From: Coraliomargarita sinensis
Lineage (GTDB): Bacteria; Verrucomicrobiota; Verrucomicrobiia; Opitutales; Coraliomargaritaceae
Direction: 5' to 3'
NCBI RefSeq assembly: GCF_003185655.1
Contig: NZ_QHJQ01000013.1
Location: 1-64,000, forward strand
DNA length: 64,000 nucleotides
This document shows positions 1 to 8,483 of the stretch, piece after piece; position 1 is the first letter of the stretch; the number at the start of each line of letters is the position of its first letter. Below the pieces are notes generated by a model. It was not told the origin of the DNA, made no database searches, and was given only the letters and a program-made list of their open reading frames with translations. The position numbers and the translations under genes are program-made.

Positions 1-148
1 AAAGACGCGCATACGGCTTCAAAAACTTTGATAACTACCGACTCAGAGTCATCGCCCAGTGCGGTTAAATATGAACCAAGAAAATAGAAAGGAAATGCTC
101 CGGTCCCCAAACTTTGGTGTAGACCCCCCAAACTTTGGTGTAGACCCT
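1..148 (+). mobile_element. Right end of an ISL3-family insertion sequence (partial)
   Basis: Positions 3-68 read as the last 21 codons of a transposase, ending in a TAA stop. The peptide contains GFKNFDNYRLRV, which matches the usual C-terminus of ISL3-family transposases (family knowledge). After the stop come two 21-bp units with period 21 (107-127 and 128-148), each containing the palindromic core ccaaactttgg followed by tgtagaccc. This is where the IS terminal repeat should lie, and the duplication suggests two IS ends side by side. The left end is outside the window, so terminal repeat identity and target duplication cannot be tested. Confidence 0.72.
3..68 (+). CDS. ISL3-family transposase, C-terminal 21 residues
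   Basis: Only the last 21 codons and the stop are inside the window; the gene begins upstream. The conserved tail RNF/KNF-x-NYRLR is typical of ISL3 transposases, which are DDE enzymes that cut and join the IS ends. Whether the full transposase is intact cannot be seen. Confidence 0.7.
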   Translation, partial: RRAYGFKNFDNYRLRVIAQCG

Positions 149-153
149 AGACC

Positions 154-219
154 CCACGCTTCGCTGAACTTCAATCTTCACGTGGCCGTGCCACGCGTAG
201 CTCGAAGAGCGAAGCGTGG
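154..219. repeat. Inverted repeat at the tRNA-Leu 3' end
   Basis: Perfect 12-bp arms ccacgcttcgct (154-165) and agcgaagcgtgg (208-219) enclose about 42 bp. The interior holds a further short palindrome, cgtggccgtgccacg, and the motif gtagctcgaagagc. The right arm overlaps the encoded CCA of the neighbouring tRNA-Leu. It may act as a transcription terminator for the tRNA or be a REP-like element; there is no T-run. Confidence 0.6.
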
Positions 220-302
220 TGCTCAGGGAGGGATTTGAACCCTCACGCCCGTAAGGGCACCACGACCTGAACGTGGCGTGTCTGCCGTTCCACCACCTGA
301 GC
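217..302 (-). tRNA. tRNA-Leu (anticodon CAG)
   Basis: Read on the minus strand, the acceptor stem GCTCAGG pairs with CCTGAGC. The anticodon arm CCACG-TTCAGGT-CGTGG carries CAG, which reads CUG leucine codons. A long variable arm and the GGTTCAAATCC T-arm are present, as expected for a class II tRNA. The discriminator A and a CCA end are encoded in the DNA (217-220), but these bases are also part of an inverted-repeat arm. Length is 86 nt including CCA. Confidence 0.95.
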
Positions 303-317
303 AAAATCGAAGCCGAG

Positions 318-346
318 AGAAAAAGTCGCGGAGGCCTCTCTGTCAA
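318..346 (-). promoter_or_regulatory. Putative sigma70-like promoter of tRNA-Leu
   Basis: On the minus strand a perfect TTGACA (-35, at 341-346) is followed after 17 bp by TTTTCT (318-323), about 15 bp before the tRNA. The -35 is consensus and the -10 is weak. Assigned by position only. Confidence 0.35.
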
Positions 347-455
347 GTGCAGGCCCGAATAATAATCAACTTCGTCGAGGAGGTCCTGACTACTTGACAG
401 TAATACGACCGAATTGTCCTGACTCCATTTTGGCTCAGTCGTGCGCATGGGACGT

Positions 456-488
456 AAAAAAAGCCGACTCTTTCGAGCCGGCTTTTTG
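456..488 (-). terminator. Rho-independent terminator of rpmI-rplT
   Basis: On the minus strand AGCCGGCTC, a GAAA tetraloop and GAGTCGGCT form a 9-bp stem with one G-T pair, followed by a run of seven T. It lies about 20 bp after the rplT stop codon. Confidence 0.85.
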
Positions 489-509
489 AAAATTCGAATA
501 CGCGTCCGT

Positions 510-869
510 TTAAGCTGCGTTAGCTTCCTTGGCTTTTTCCACGAGGGCGCTGAAAGCGGCTTCGTCGTGAATCGCCAACTCGGAGAGCTGTTTGCGGTCC
601 ATTTCGATACCGGCTGCTTTCATGCCCCGCATGAAACGACTGTAGTTGATGCCTTGTTGGCGGCATGCGGCGTTGATACGTACGATCCAGAGTTGACGGA
701 ACTCGGACTTCTTTTTGCGGCGGTCGCGGTAAGCGTAAACTTCAGCGCGATCGACGGCGTCTTTCGCGTAGCGGAAGAGGCGGGATTTATTTCCGAAATA
801 GCCTCTGGCTTTTTTCAGAACTTTTTTGCGACGTGCGAGGGTCGCGGGACCATTGGTGGCTCTAGGCAT
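510..869 (-). CDS. rplT: 50S ribosomal protein L20
   Basis: The 119-residue product starts [16 protein letters not shown] and contains the [21 protein letters not shown] region typical of L20. L20 binds 23S rRNA early in large-subunit assembly. Length is normal for the family. It follows rpmI on the same strand after 96 bp and precedes a strong terminator, so the two genes are probably cotranscribed. The third usual partner, infC, is not upstream of rpmI here. In many bacteria L20 also represses its own operon, but no L20-binding leader is recognisable. Confidence 0.97.
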   Translation of the reverse strand: MPRATNGPATLARRKKVLKKARGYFGNKSRLFRYAKDAVDRAEVYAYRDRRKKKSEFRQLWIVRINAACRQQGINYSRFMRGMKAAGIEMDRKQLSELAIHDEAAFSALVEKAKEANAA

Positions 870-965
870 GTTGTGTGTCTCTCTCGTTTAGGTCGCTGCC
901 GGGTCGCCCATTTTCATGTTACCCGACGAGCGTGAGTTAATGTGATCAAACGTTCGATGTAGTCG

Positions 966-1157
966 TTATGCGTAAGGCATAGCGCGCTTGAGGTCGGCGG
1001 CCTGCCCGTCAGCGACGAGCTTGCTACTACCGGCACGGCGGCGCTGCTTCACGCTTTTGTTGCGAAGGAGGTGGCGGTGGCCCGGCGTACGGCGCAGGAG
1101 CTTCCCGGTACCTGTCTTCTTGAAACGTTTGGCGATGGATTTGCGTGTTTTCTGCAT
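966..1157 (-). CDS. rpmI: 50S ribosomal protein L35
   Basis: A longer open frame continues upstream, but the ATG at 1157 gives a 63-residue product beginning MQKTRKSIAKRFKKTGTGK, the expected L35 N-terminus. The body is basic, with GHRHLLRNKSVKQRRR as in the family. L35 is a small component of the large ribosomal subunit. No clear Shine-Dalgarno is seen on this strand. The gene directly upstream is a CDF metal transporter, not infC, so the canonical infC-rpmI-rplT order is broken. Confidence 0.95.
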   Translation of the reverse strand: MQKTRKSIAKRFKKTGTGKLLRRTPGHRHLLRNKSVKQRRRAGSSKLVADGQAADLKRAMPYA

Positions 1158-1272
1158 GAGAAATGTGGAAAAGAGGAGGAAAACATAGCGAACGGCCCTG
1201 CTTGTAAAGGGGAAAAGCGAGAAATTTGAGCATGACTGGTGGCAAAAATCCCAAATAAAAAGCCCCAAGAAT

Positions 1273-2190
1273 TTAATGAGAATGAAGCAAGCCCTGGTTG
1301 GAACAATGCTGGTTGCTGTCCGGCCCCTCGATTTCGAGCGTACTGTGCCCGATATCAAAGCGTTCCTTCAAGACCTTTTTTATTCGCTGCCGCAAGTCCG
1401 ATTGGTCCGTAACCGCAACCGTCATGACAACATGCGCTTCCAACGCACGATGATGCTCGTCGAGTTCCCAGACATGCAGGTGATGCGCGTTCCCGACGCC
1501 TTCGATGGCTTCGATCGCGTCGGCGACTTCGCGCAGGGACAGCTCGGGCGGCGTGCCCTGCATCAGAATCCTGGAGGTTTTCCGAAGCATACCGAAAGAC
1601 ATATACAGGATGTAGCCGGCAATGATGAGCGTGAGAACGGGGTCCACCCAGCTCCAGCCCAGCCAGTAAATCGTGGCCCCGCCCACCAGCACGGCCAGCG
1701 AAGCCGCGGCATCGGTCAGGTTGTGGAGGAAGGCGGCTTTCACGTTCAGGCTTCCCTTCGACATGGCCCAGAGCAGCCAGGCTGTCACCATGTCGACCAA
1801 CAGCGCGATCCCGGCCGCAGCCATAATCCACAAGCCCAGCAACGGTTCGGGGGAAACAAAACGGCCCGCCGCCTCATAAATCAAATACAGCCCCACCAGG
1901 ATGAGCGCGGTGAGTTGGATCATGGCACCGATCAACTCCGCCCGCCGGTAACCGAAAGTGAAGGCCTCATCCGCTCCTTTTCGAGAAATTTTTCGGGCCA
2001 CGTAAGCAATCAGCAAGGCCGCTGCGTCATTTGTATTGTGCAGGGCGTCTGCCATCAGGGCAACGCTGCCCGATACCGCACCGGCTATGAATTCGAATAT
2101 GGATAATCCAAAGTTGATGATCACGCTCCACAGAAGCACCCCATCACTGACGTCTTCAGTGCCGTGCGAATGATGGTGATCGTGAGCCAT
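1273..2190 (-). CDS. Cation diffusion facilitator (CzcD/ZitB-like) transporter
   Basis: This 305-residue inner-membrane protein starts with a His-rich tail (MAHDHHHSHG). Six predicted membrane helices follow, with the CDF metal-site motifs ALMADALHNTNDAAA and HNLTDAAASL (HxxxD/DxxxD pattern), then a cytoplasmic C-terminal domain with HHLHVWELDEHHRALEAHV. CDF proteins exchange cytosolic Zn2+, Co2+ or Cd2+ for protons (family knowledge). The start lies 6 bp beyond the stop of the RND pump gene, so it is the last gene of the leftward metal operon. Metal specificity cannot be fixed from sequence alone. Confidence 0.93.
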   Translation of the reverse strand: MAHDHHHSHGTEDVSDGVLLWSVIINFGLSIFEFIAGAVSGSVALMADALHNTNDAAALLIAYVARKISRKGADEAFTFGYRRAELIGAMIQLTALILVGLYLIYEAAGRFVSPEPLLGLWIMAAAGIALLVDMVTAWLLWAMSKGSLNVKAAFLHNLTDAAASLAVLVGGATIYWLGWSWVDPVLTLIIAGYILYMSFGMLRKTSRILMQGTPPELSLREVADAIEAIEGVGNAHHLHVWELDEHHRALEAHVVMTVAVTDQSDLRQRIKKVLKERFDIGHSTLEIEGPDSNQHCSNQGLLHSH

Positions 2191-2196
2191 GGTTAA

Positions 2197-5100
2197 CTAG
2201 ACATGTTCCAGTCGCTGAGGATTGATGGCAAACCACTTATAGAGGGCGGGCAGCACCAACAGGGTCAGGATGGTCGAGGAAACCAGCCCGCCGACCACCA
2301 CCACAGCGAGGGGACGTTGCACTTCACTGCCGGTTCCGGTCGCCAGCAGCAGCGGCAAGAGACCGAGCAGGGTCGTGCCAGCCGTCATCAGAACCGGTCG
2401 CACGCGTAAACAGGCGCCTTCAACACTGGTTTCATTGATCGTTTTACCGCCGAGGTAGAGCTGGTTCAGGTAGGTGATCAGCACCATGCCGTTCCCCAAG
2501 GCGATCCCGAAGAGCGCGATAAACCCAATACTGGAGGGCACGGAAAGGTTTTCGCCCGCGAGCCAGAGGCCGACGACCCCACCCACCAGAGCCAGCGGAA
2601 TGTTCAGGAGGATAAGGACGGTGTTTTTAATTGATCCGAAGCTCATATAGATCAGCAGCGCAATCAGCGCTAAAGTCACCGGTACAACGATGGCAAGACG
2701 GGCGTTGGCTTCCTGCTGAAGTTCGTATTGCCCACCCCATGAGATCAGGTAGCCGGGCGGCAGCGTAAGTTCCGCATCGATTGCGGCCTGGGCTTCTTCG
2801 ACAAAGCCGCCGATGTCGCGCCCGACCACGTTGGCCTGGATCTCCAGATAACGCTGATTGTTTTCCCGGATGATCTGGCGCGGCCCGACGATCTCCTTGA
2901 TTGTAGCCACTTCATCCAGGGGCAGGTACGCCCCCTCTTCGGTCTGGACAATCAGGTGGCGCAGATCGTCCACCGTATCACGGGCTTCTTCACGATAGCG
3001 GACATAAATATCATAGCGCTGCACGCCTTCGTAGATTTGACCGGCCCCAACGCCGCCGACAGCCGCCTCAATCAGTTCCTGCACTTCAGCCAAATTTAAG
3101 CCGTGCCGGGCGATTGCTTCGCGGTTTGGACGCACCACAATCTGGGGCGAACCGATGACCTGCCCGGTCTGCACGTCGGCCGCGCCTTCGATCTCACCGA
3201 CGACGGCGGCGATGGCATCGCCCTGCGCTTTCAGCACATCAAGGTCATCGCCAAAGAGCTTGATCGCGAGTTGCGCTTTGGAGCCACCGATCAGTTCGTC
3301 GACACTGAGTTGAATGGGCTGAGTAATATTCACCTGCACGCCAGGCATGCCGGCCAGTGCCTCCCGCATCGCGTTTTCGATATCGACTTGGGTAAAATCC
3401 TTGCGCCATTCATTCTTCGGCTTGAGAACGACCATCATATGGACGCTGTTAATCGGGTCGGCATGGGCCCCGACTTCCCCACGACCGATGCGGGAGATGG
3501 CCTGCTCGATCTCCGGGATTTCCAAAAGGCGCTTTTCCGCGATCATGGAGTTGCGCTTGGTTTCCTCCAGCGAGACCGACGGTGCCATCGAGAGATTGGC
3601 GATGACATCACCCTCCATCAGGCGCGGGGTGAATTCCGAGCCGAGCTTGGGAAAAACCCAGGCACCGACAGCCAGCATAGCCACTGCAAGCACGATAGCC
3701 AGGAAACGGAAGCGGACAAAGAGAGAAACGAGCGGTCGATAGATCGCTACGAGACAACGAACGATCCAGATTTCACGATTCTTCTCCGTAGCGTGCCCGC
3801 TTGCGGGCGCATCGACCGCTGAGTCCGACGCAGATTGGACATTCAATGAGCGAACCGCCTTCGGTTTCCGCATAAAGAGCGCCGTATAAACCGGCGCGCC
3901 GATCAAGGCGTAGATCAACGACCCAAACATCGCCAAGGAAACCGTGAAGGCCAATGGTCGAAACATATTGCCCTCGACCCCTCGTAAGGTGAAGAGCGGA
4001 ATAAAAACCAGCACCACAATCAGGATGGCAAAGGTGATCGGCTTGGCCACCTCCTCGCAGGCCCTCAGAATCACGTGGAGTTTCGACTCCCCCGGATCCG
4101 AGTTCCACAAGAGGCGGTCGGAGTTTTCCACCATTACGATGGTGCCGTCCACCATCATGCCGATGGCGATAGCCAAACCGCCCAGCGACATTAAGTTGGC
4201 CGAGATGCCGAAGTAGTACATGGCAGTAGTGGCAAAGAGCACGGAAAAGGGAATCGCCAGCGAAACCACCAGACTCGGCCGGAAGCCGCCGATGAAGATC
4301 AAAAGGATCAACACGACGAGTCCGATCCCCTGGAGCAGTGCCGTGGTCACGGTATTGACCGAAGATTCGACCAGTCGCTTTTGCTGATAGTAAGGGTCGA
4401 TCACCACACCTTCGGGCAGCGCCTTCTCGATCTCAGCCAGCTTGGCTTCCACCGCCTCGATTACCGTCGAGGAATTGGTGCCGTAGAGTTTGATCACCAT
4501 GCCCGAGACGACTTCTTCCTCTCCGTTCCGGGTCTGCAGCCCCTGACGTATTTCCCCGCCGATTTCCACCTGGGCGACATCCTCGAGGTAAACCGGAGTG
4601 CCGTCCTCGTGAGTGATGACGATGCGCTGGAGGTCGCGTATATCGCGGGCCAGTCCTTCCGAGCGAACGATATACATCTCACCGTTGCGTTCGATAAACT
4701 GACCACCGACATTCTGGTTATTGGCTTCAATGCGCTCGATCACTTCATGCAGCGGAATATTATAGCGCAACAAAGCATCCGGATCGATGTTGACCTGGAA
4801 CTGTTTCACAAAGCCGCCGATTCCCAGCACCTCGGTCACACCGGGCACGGTCTGCAGGTTGTATTTCACAATCCAGTCCTGAAAGGTCCGCAGCTCCTCG
4901 AGGCTGTATTCGCCTGTCGTATCAATCAGGTTGTAGTAGAGGACCAAGCCCTGACCGGTGGAGATCGGCCCCATCTCGGGCTCGCCAAAGCCTTCGGGAA
5001 TCGCCTCGCGGGCCTCGGACAGTCGCTCACCCACCACCTGCCGCGCAAAATAGATGTCGGTGCCTTCTTCGAAATAAACACTGACCACGGAGAGACCAAA

Positions 5101-5361
5101 ATTGGAAACCGAACGAATCTCTTCGACCTTGGGCAGACCGCTCATGGCCGCCTCGACCGGAAAGGTGACGAACTTTTCCACCTCCTCCGGGCCGAGACCC
5201 GAGGTCACGGTAAACACCTGAACGAGTGCCGGCGAAACGTCGGGAAAGGCATCGACCGGAAGTTTTTTATAACTCCAGTAACCGCCCGCGATCACGGCGG
5301 CCGTCAAGAGCACGACCACCAGCTTGTTGCGCAGCGCAAGATCAATTATTTTTTCAAACAT
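2197..5361 (-). CDS. czcA: Heavy-metal efflux RND pump, CzcA/CusA type
   Basis: The 1054-residue protein has the length and layout of HME-RND pumps: an N-terminal helix (about residues 10-30), a large periplasmic domain, helices 2-6, a second periplasmic domain and six final helices. The helix-4 motif GLAIAIGMMVDGTIVMVEN keeps the proton-relay Asp and Glu but lacks the first acidic residue of classical CzcA (DFG), so zinc or cobalt specificity is not certain. A strong AAGGAG lies before the ATG. It is preceded by the adaptor and outer-membrane channel genes and followed closely by a CDF transporter. The role is proton-driven metal export from periplasm or cytoplasm to outside. Confidence 0.95.
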   Translation of the reverse strand: MFEKIIDLALRNKLVVVLLTAAVIAGGYWSYKKLPVDAFPDVSPALVQVFTVTSGLGPEEVEKFVTFPVEAAMSGLPKVEEIRSVSNFGLSVVSVYFEEGTDIYFARQVVGERLSEAREAIPEGFGEPEMGPISTGQGLVLYYNLIDTTGEYSLEELRTFQDWIVKYNLQTVPGVTEVLGIGGFVKQFQVNIDPDALLRYNIPLHEVIERIEANNQNVGGQFIERNGEMYIVRSEGLARDIRDLQRIVITHEDGTPVYLEDVAQVEIGGEIRQGLQTRNGEEEVVSGMVIKLYGTNSSTVIEAVEAKLAEIEKALPEGVVIDPYYQQKRLVESSVNTVTTALLQGIGLVVLILLIFIGGFRPSLVVSLAIPFSVLFATTAMYYFGISANLMSLGGLAIAIGMMVDGTIVMVENSDRLLWNSDPGESKLHVILRACEEVAKPITFAILIVVLVFIPLFTLRGVEGNMFRPLAFTVSLAMFGSLIYALIGAPVYTALFMRKPKAVRSLNVQSASDSAVDAPASGHATEKNREIWIVRCLVAIYRPLVSLFVRFRFLAIVLAVAMLAVGAWVFPKLGSEFTPRLMEGDVIANLSMAPSVSLEETKRNSMIAEKRLLEIPEIEQAISRIGRGEVGAHADPINSVHMMVVLKPKNEWRKDFTQVDIENAMREALAGMPGVQVNITQPIQLSVDELIGGSKAQLAIKLFGDDLDVLKAQGDAIAAVVGEIEGAADVQTGQVIGSPQIVVRPNREAIARHGLNLAEVQELIEAAVGGVGAGQIYEGVQRYDIYVRYREEARDTVDDLRHLIVQTEEGAYLPLDEVATIKEIVGPRQIIRENNQRYLEIQANVVGRDIGGFVEEAQAAIDAELTLPPGYLISWGGQYELQQEANARLAIVVPVTLALIALLIYMSFGSIKNTVLILLNIPLALVGGVVGLWLAGENLSVPSSIGFIALFGIALGNGMVLITYLNQLYLGGKTINETSVEGACLRVRPVLMTAGTTLLGLLPLLLATGTGSEVQRPLAVVVVGGLVSSTILTLLVLPALYKWFAINPQRLEHV

Positions 5362-5378
5362 CGTTATCTCCTTTACGC

Positions 5379-6560
5379 TTAGTGGACGTGTCCGGCGTGC
5401 CCACCGAAGGAACCCTTATTCATTTCCGCCTTCAGTGAAATCGCGTTGCGTGAAACATAGGTCTGCCCCGGCTCTAGCCCGCTCAAGACTTCGTAGGACG
5501 TGGCATCACTTTTACCGAGCGCGACGGGGCGCGGCTCAAAGCCCTCCTCCGTGAGCACAAAAACGACGGTGCTGCCCTCATGCGTCAGCACGGCAGTTCG
5601 CGGGATGACGACCGGCGCGCGGTGCTCGTCTATGGAGATACTGCCCTTGACGAATTGCCCGGGCCGCCATTCCCCGCCCTCGTTGTCGACGACGATGCGG
5701 GCCAGGCCCGTCCGCGTATGCTTATCAATAGTCGGGGCAATGTAAGTGATCGTTCCGGTAAACCGGGGCCCCTCATGTCCGTTGACGATGACCACGCGCT
5801 GACCTTTCCGGACTTTCGACAGATCGCGCTGGTAAATACGAAGATCAGCCCAGACCGATGAGAGGTCGGCCAGCGCGAATAATGCGCTCCCCGCTTCCAC
5901 GGTTTCACCGGGCGTGATGTCGTAAGCGACGATCGTCCCGTCAAAGGGTGCTTTCAATTCGAAGGGGCGAAGGGTTTCCGTACTTTCCAGAGTGGCAAGG
6001 ACCTCTCCTTTCTTCACCTTATCTGCGAGACGTGCTTTAATTCCAGTCACCGTTCCGGCATAGCGCGGAGTGACATGAGCCAGTTGCTCGCGGTTGAACT
6101 CTATTTCACCCGGGAGGATGACTTCCTCGTGAAGAACACCCGACGCAGCTGCGGCGAGTATTATATTAAATTCCCGCAGAACATCAGCGCTTATCGAAAC
6201 CACTCCTTCCTCATGCTCGTCATGCCCGTGGCCCTCGTGATCGTCGTGCCCTTCATGGTCCTCTTCTTCGTGCTCAGCGTGCTCGTCATGTTCGTCATGC
6301 TCCGCCTCTTGGGCATGATCATGCCCGTTCTGTTCAGAATGCTCTGCTGAGGTATGTGCCTCTCCCTCATGGTGGCCTTCGTGGTCTGCATGCGCACCGT
6401 CCTGTTCCGCTGCTTCAACATGGTTGCCGTGATCGGAATGATCATGCGCATCGTGGTCGTCCTGCCCGTAGGTAGCAGTCATCAAAGTGACTGCGACAAG
6501 TGCGACCAGCCATGGGCGGGGCCGCGTCAGCGTTTGAATTGAATGGGATGAATCGTTCAT
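5379..6560 (-). CDS. czcB: RND efflux periplasmic adaptor, CzcB type, with His-rich N-terminus
   Basis: The 393-residue protein has an N-terminal hydrophobic export segment, then about 85 residues (roughly 33-118) of His/Asp/Glu-rich sequence with many HDH, HDEH and GHDEHEE units. A membrane-fusion (HlyD-like) core follows: a lipoyl/barrel-sandwich part around VTPRYAGTVTGIKARLADKVKKG, then beta-barrel and membrane-proximal domains. Adaptors link the inner-membrane pump to the outer-membrane channel. The His-rich stretch probably binds divalent cations in the periplasm (inference). It lies between the channel gene (24 bp) and the pump gene (17 bp). Confidence 0.93.
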   Translation of the reverse strand: MNDSSHSIQTLTRPRPWLVALVAVTLMTATYGQDDHDAHDHSDHGNHVEAAEQDGAHADHEGHHEGEAHTSAEHSEQNGHDHAQEAEHDEHDEHAEHEEEDHEGHDDHEGHGHDEHEEGVVSISADVLREFNIILAAAASGVLHEEVILPGEIEFNREQLAHVTPRYAGTVTGIKARLADKVKKGEVLATLESTETLRPFELKAPFDGTIVAYDITPGETVEAGSALFALADLSSVWADLRIYQRDLSKVRKGQRVVIVNGHEGPRFTGTITYIAPTIDKHTRTGLARIVVDNEGGEWRPGQFVKGSISIDEHRAPVVIPRTAVLTHEGSTVVFVLTEEGFEPRPVALGKSDATSYEVLSGLEPGQTYVSRNAISLKAEMNKGSFGGHAGHVH

Positions 6561-6584
6561 TTTATAAAGTTTTGTTTGGTTAAG

Positions 6585-7850
6585 TTAAAGTTTTGCCGGT
6601 CGGGTCAGTGCTTCGATTTCAGCCTGCGCTGCTGCATAACGACGCAAGGCTTCCAGATAAGCCTCGCGCACTTCGAAGAGTGCACTCCGACTGTCCAGAA
6701 CGGCGAGTTGTTGAAATTGACCGCGCTCGTAGCCTTCTTCGGTATCACGGAGCGTGGCCTCAGCTGCCGCCAGCAGTTCGGACTGAATGGCGTCGGCTTC
6801 CGCCTGAGCACTGATCCGTTGTTGGTAGGCTCGATTGAGCGCCATCATCAGCTCGCGGTGGGTAGCCTGACGCTCGAGACCGACGGCGCGAAGTTTTGCG
6901 CGGGCCGTGTGGATGTTCCCCTGGTTTTTATCAAAGACCGGCCAGGGCACTTCCACCCCCACAAGGAAGGCGGCCTCCCCTTCTTCCTCGTTGAAATAAC
7001 GTCCGCCGGCAAAGATTTCGACATCCGGAGTGGCACGCGCCCGCTCCAGGTCGAGCGCAGCCTTCCGGCTTTCCTCGACGGCAGAATAGCGGGCCACGGC
7101 AGCCGTGTTACTGAGCTTCGCAGCCAGTTGGGAAAATTCCGGCGTTGCTGAATCGAGCGCCACTTCGCCTGCGACTACAAAATCGCGGGGTGCCGAATCG
7201 GTCCAAAAGCTGGCCAACACGGACTTCGCAGCGGCATATTCGCGCTCGGCCTGTTGCTTGGCAAACGCTTGTCGGCGAACCGAAAGCTCCGCCCGGGTTT
7301 GCTCGACTTTGGGTGAGCGGGCCGCATCCACAAGCCGAGCGGTTTCGGCCGCGCTTCGTTTGGCCAGATCGAGTTGTTCCTCCCGGAGCCCTAGCATCTG
7401 CTGAGCGAGGAGCACGTCGATAAAAGCGGAGCGAACGGAAGTCTCGATACGAGCGACGAGCATTTCCCGCTCCCAGTCGACTAGTGACCTTTCGGCTGCA
7501 GCCAACTCGGTCCGCCGTCGGCGTTTTTCTGCCGTTTCGATCACCTGGCTGACGCCAAGGGTGACTTCCAGCCCCTGCACACCACGCAAAGGCCCGGTAC
7601 CGAGAAAGTTTTCCACCTCGGTGCCAATGACCGGATTCGGTCGAAGCTTGGCCTGTTCGACTTGGCCGTCCGAGGCCTCGGCTAAGATCGTATTTAATTC
7701 GAGCCGCGGGTCGGCAGTCATCGCCCGCTGCAGCGCCTGGGTAAACGTAAGCGCATCATCACCGGTTTCGTTTGCGGCTTTGGCAGGGAGGCTTCCCAAA
7801 GGAAGTAATAGAATGAATAATACCTGTATGGATTTCTGAAAGTAATACAT
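6585..7850 (-). CDS. czcC: RND efflux outer-membrane channel, CzcC/TolC family
   Basis: The ATG at 7850 is chosen over the in-frame ATG at 7892: it has AGGATC about 12 bp upstream and opens directly into a signal peptide (FILLLPLGSLPAKA). The product is about 421 residues, normal for TolC-family CzcC proteins, with two long helical repeats typical of outer-membrane efflux proteins (for example NPVIGTEVENFLGTGP). It forms the trimeric exit duct for the adaptor and pump encoded downstream. The gene starts about 100 bp after a small Cys-rich exported protein. Confidence 0.9.
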   Translation of the reverse strand: MYYFQKSIQVLFILLLPLGSLPAKAANETGDDALTFTQALQRAMTADPRLELNTILAEASDGQVEQAKLRPNPVIGTEVENFLGTGPLRGVQGLEVTLGVSQVIETAEKRRRRTELAAAERSLVDWEREMLVARIETSVRSAFIDVLLAQQMLGLREEQLDLAKRSAAETARLVDAARSPKVEQTRAELSVRRQAFAKQQAEREYAAAKSVLASFWTDSAPRDFVVAGEVALDSATPEFSQLAAKLSNTAAVARYSAVEESRKAALDLERARATPDVEIFAGGRYFNEEEGEAAFLVGVEVPWPVFDKNQGNIHTARAKLRAVGLERQATHRELMMALNRAYQQRISAQAEADAIQSELLAAAEATLRDTEEGYERGQFQQLAVLDSRSALFEVREAYLEALRRYAAAQAEIEALTRPAKL

Positions 7851-7956
7851 AAAAAGATCCTGAATAAGTGCGTCGATGGTCACCGGGCACATGCCCAGTG
7901 CATCCCAACAGCGCGTTTAGTATGAAAGCGCTGTTACGATTTACTTATCAGGATCT

Positions 7957-8376
7957 TCAAAGCCGCAGCACAACGACGCGGCGGATCAATTCAGAGGCAG
8001 GTTCCACATCCGGCGGTCCTCTGGTCGGATGTGCCAGTGCGTGACCCAAGCAGTCACGCAGCTTGGGCTCGGCACAGATATCCGATTCTGAGAACAGAGC
8101 CGAGATCTCAACAGGGATAGATTCAAACTCATTGGGACGAATCGATTCCAGATCAACCGATTCCAGGGTCAAATCCGTGCATGGCGGACAATCGATCGGG
8201 ACAATTGAGATTTCTGAATGATCACAACACGTCTCATGCTCAGGCGCTTCCTTACCTGCAATCTCAACATGTGTCTCCCCGTCAGTATGCAGGCAGAGCA
8301 CAAGCTCGCCCATGGCACCCAGAAGCGAATTCCAGACGAAAAGCAGAGCCAAAATGACTGCGAGAGATGCGCGCAT
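7957..8376 (-). CDS. Small Cys-rich exported protein of metal operon
   Basis: The 139-residue product has an N-terminal hydrophobic signal segment (ASLAVILALLFVWNSLLGAMG), then a mature part with clustered cysteines: LCLHTDGETH, CCDHSE and DCPPCTDL. CPPC and HxxxCC patterns suggest metal binding or a redox role in the periplasm (inference). No named family is recognised with certainty. It lies between the P-type ATPase and czcC, all on one strand. A protein of similar size, also exported and Cys-rich, occupies the same place before the second channel gene at 12060. Confidence 0.75.
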   Translation of the reverse strand: MRASLAVILALLFVWNSLLGAMGELVLCLHTDGETHVEIAGKEAPEHETCCDHSEISIVPIDCPPCTDLTLESVDLESIRPNEFESIPVEISALFSESDICAEPKLRDCLGHALAHPTRGPPDVEPASELIRRVVVLRL

Positions 8377-8483
8377 GAACGGTTAGCGGTACTCAATAAG
8401 ACAGTCGAAGCAAAGAAAAATTCCAATTTACTGATTCATAACTGTGCGGTGACGCTTACCCTCCCAACATGACCGCCCGGCAC

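Noticed and set aside
65..448. Minus-strand frame of 127 codons across the tRNA-Leu region
   Set aside because: It overlaps the tRNA and repeats, and has no protein-like composition.
3103..3822. Long plus-strand frame opposite the CzcA gene
   Set aside because: Shadow of a strong coding gene on the other strand; no start signal and no family pattern.
4381..5382. 333-codon frame opposite the CzcA gene
   Set aside because: Antisense shadow; the real gene has clear RND motifs.
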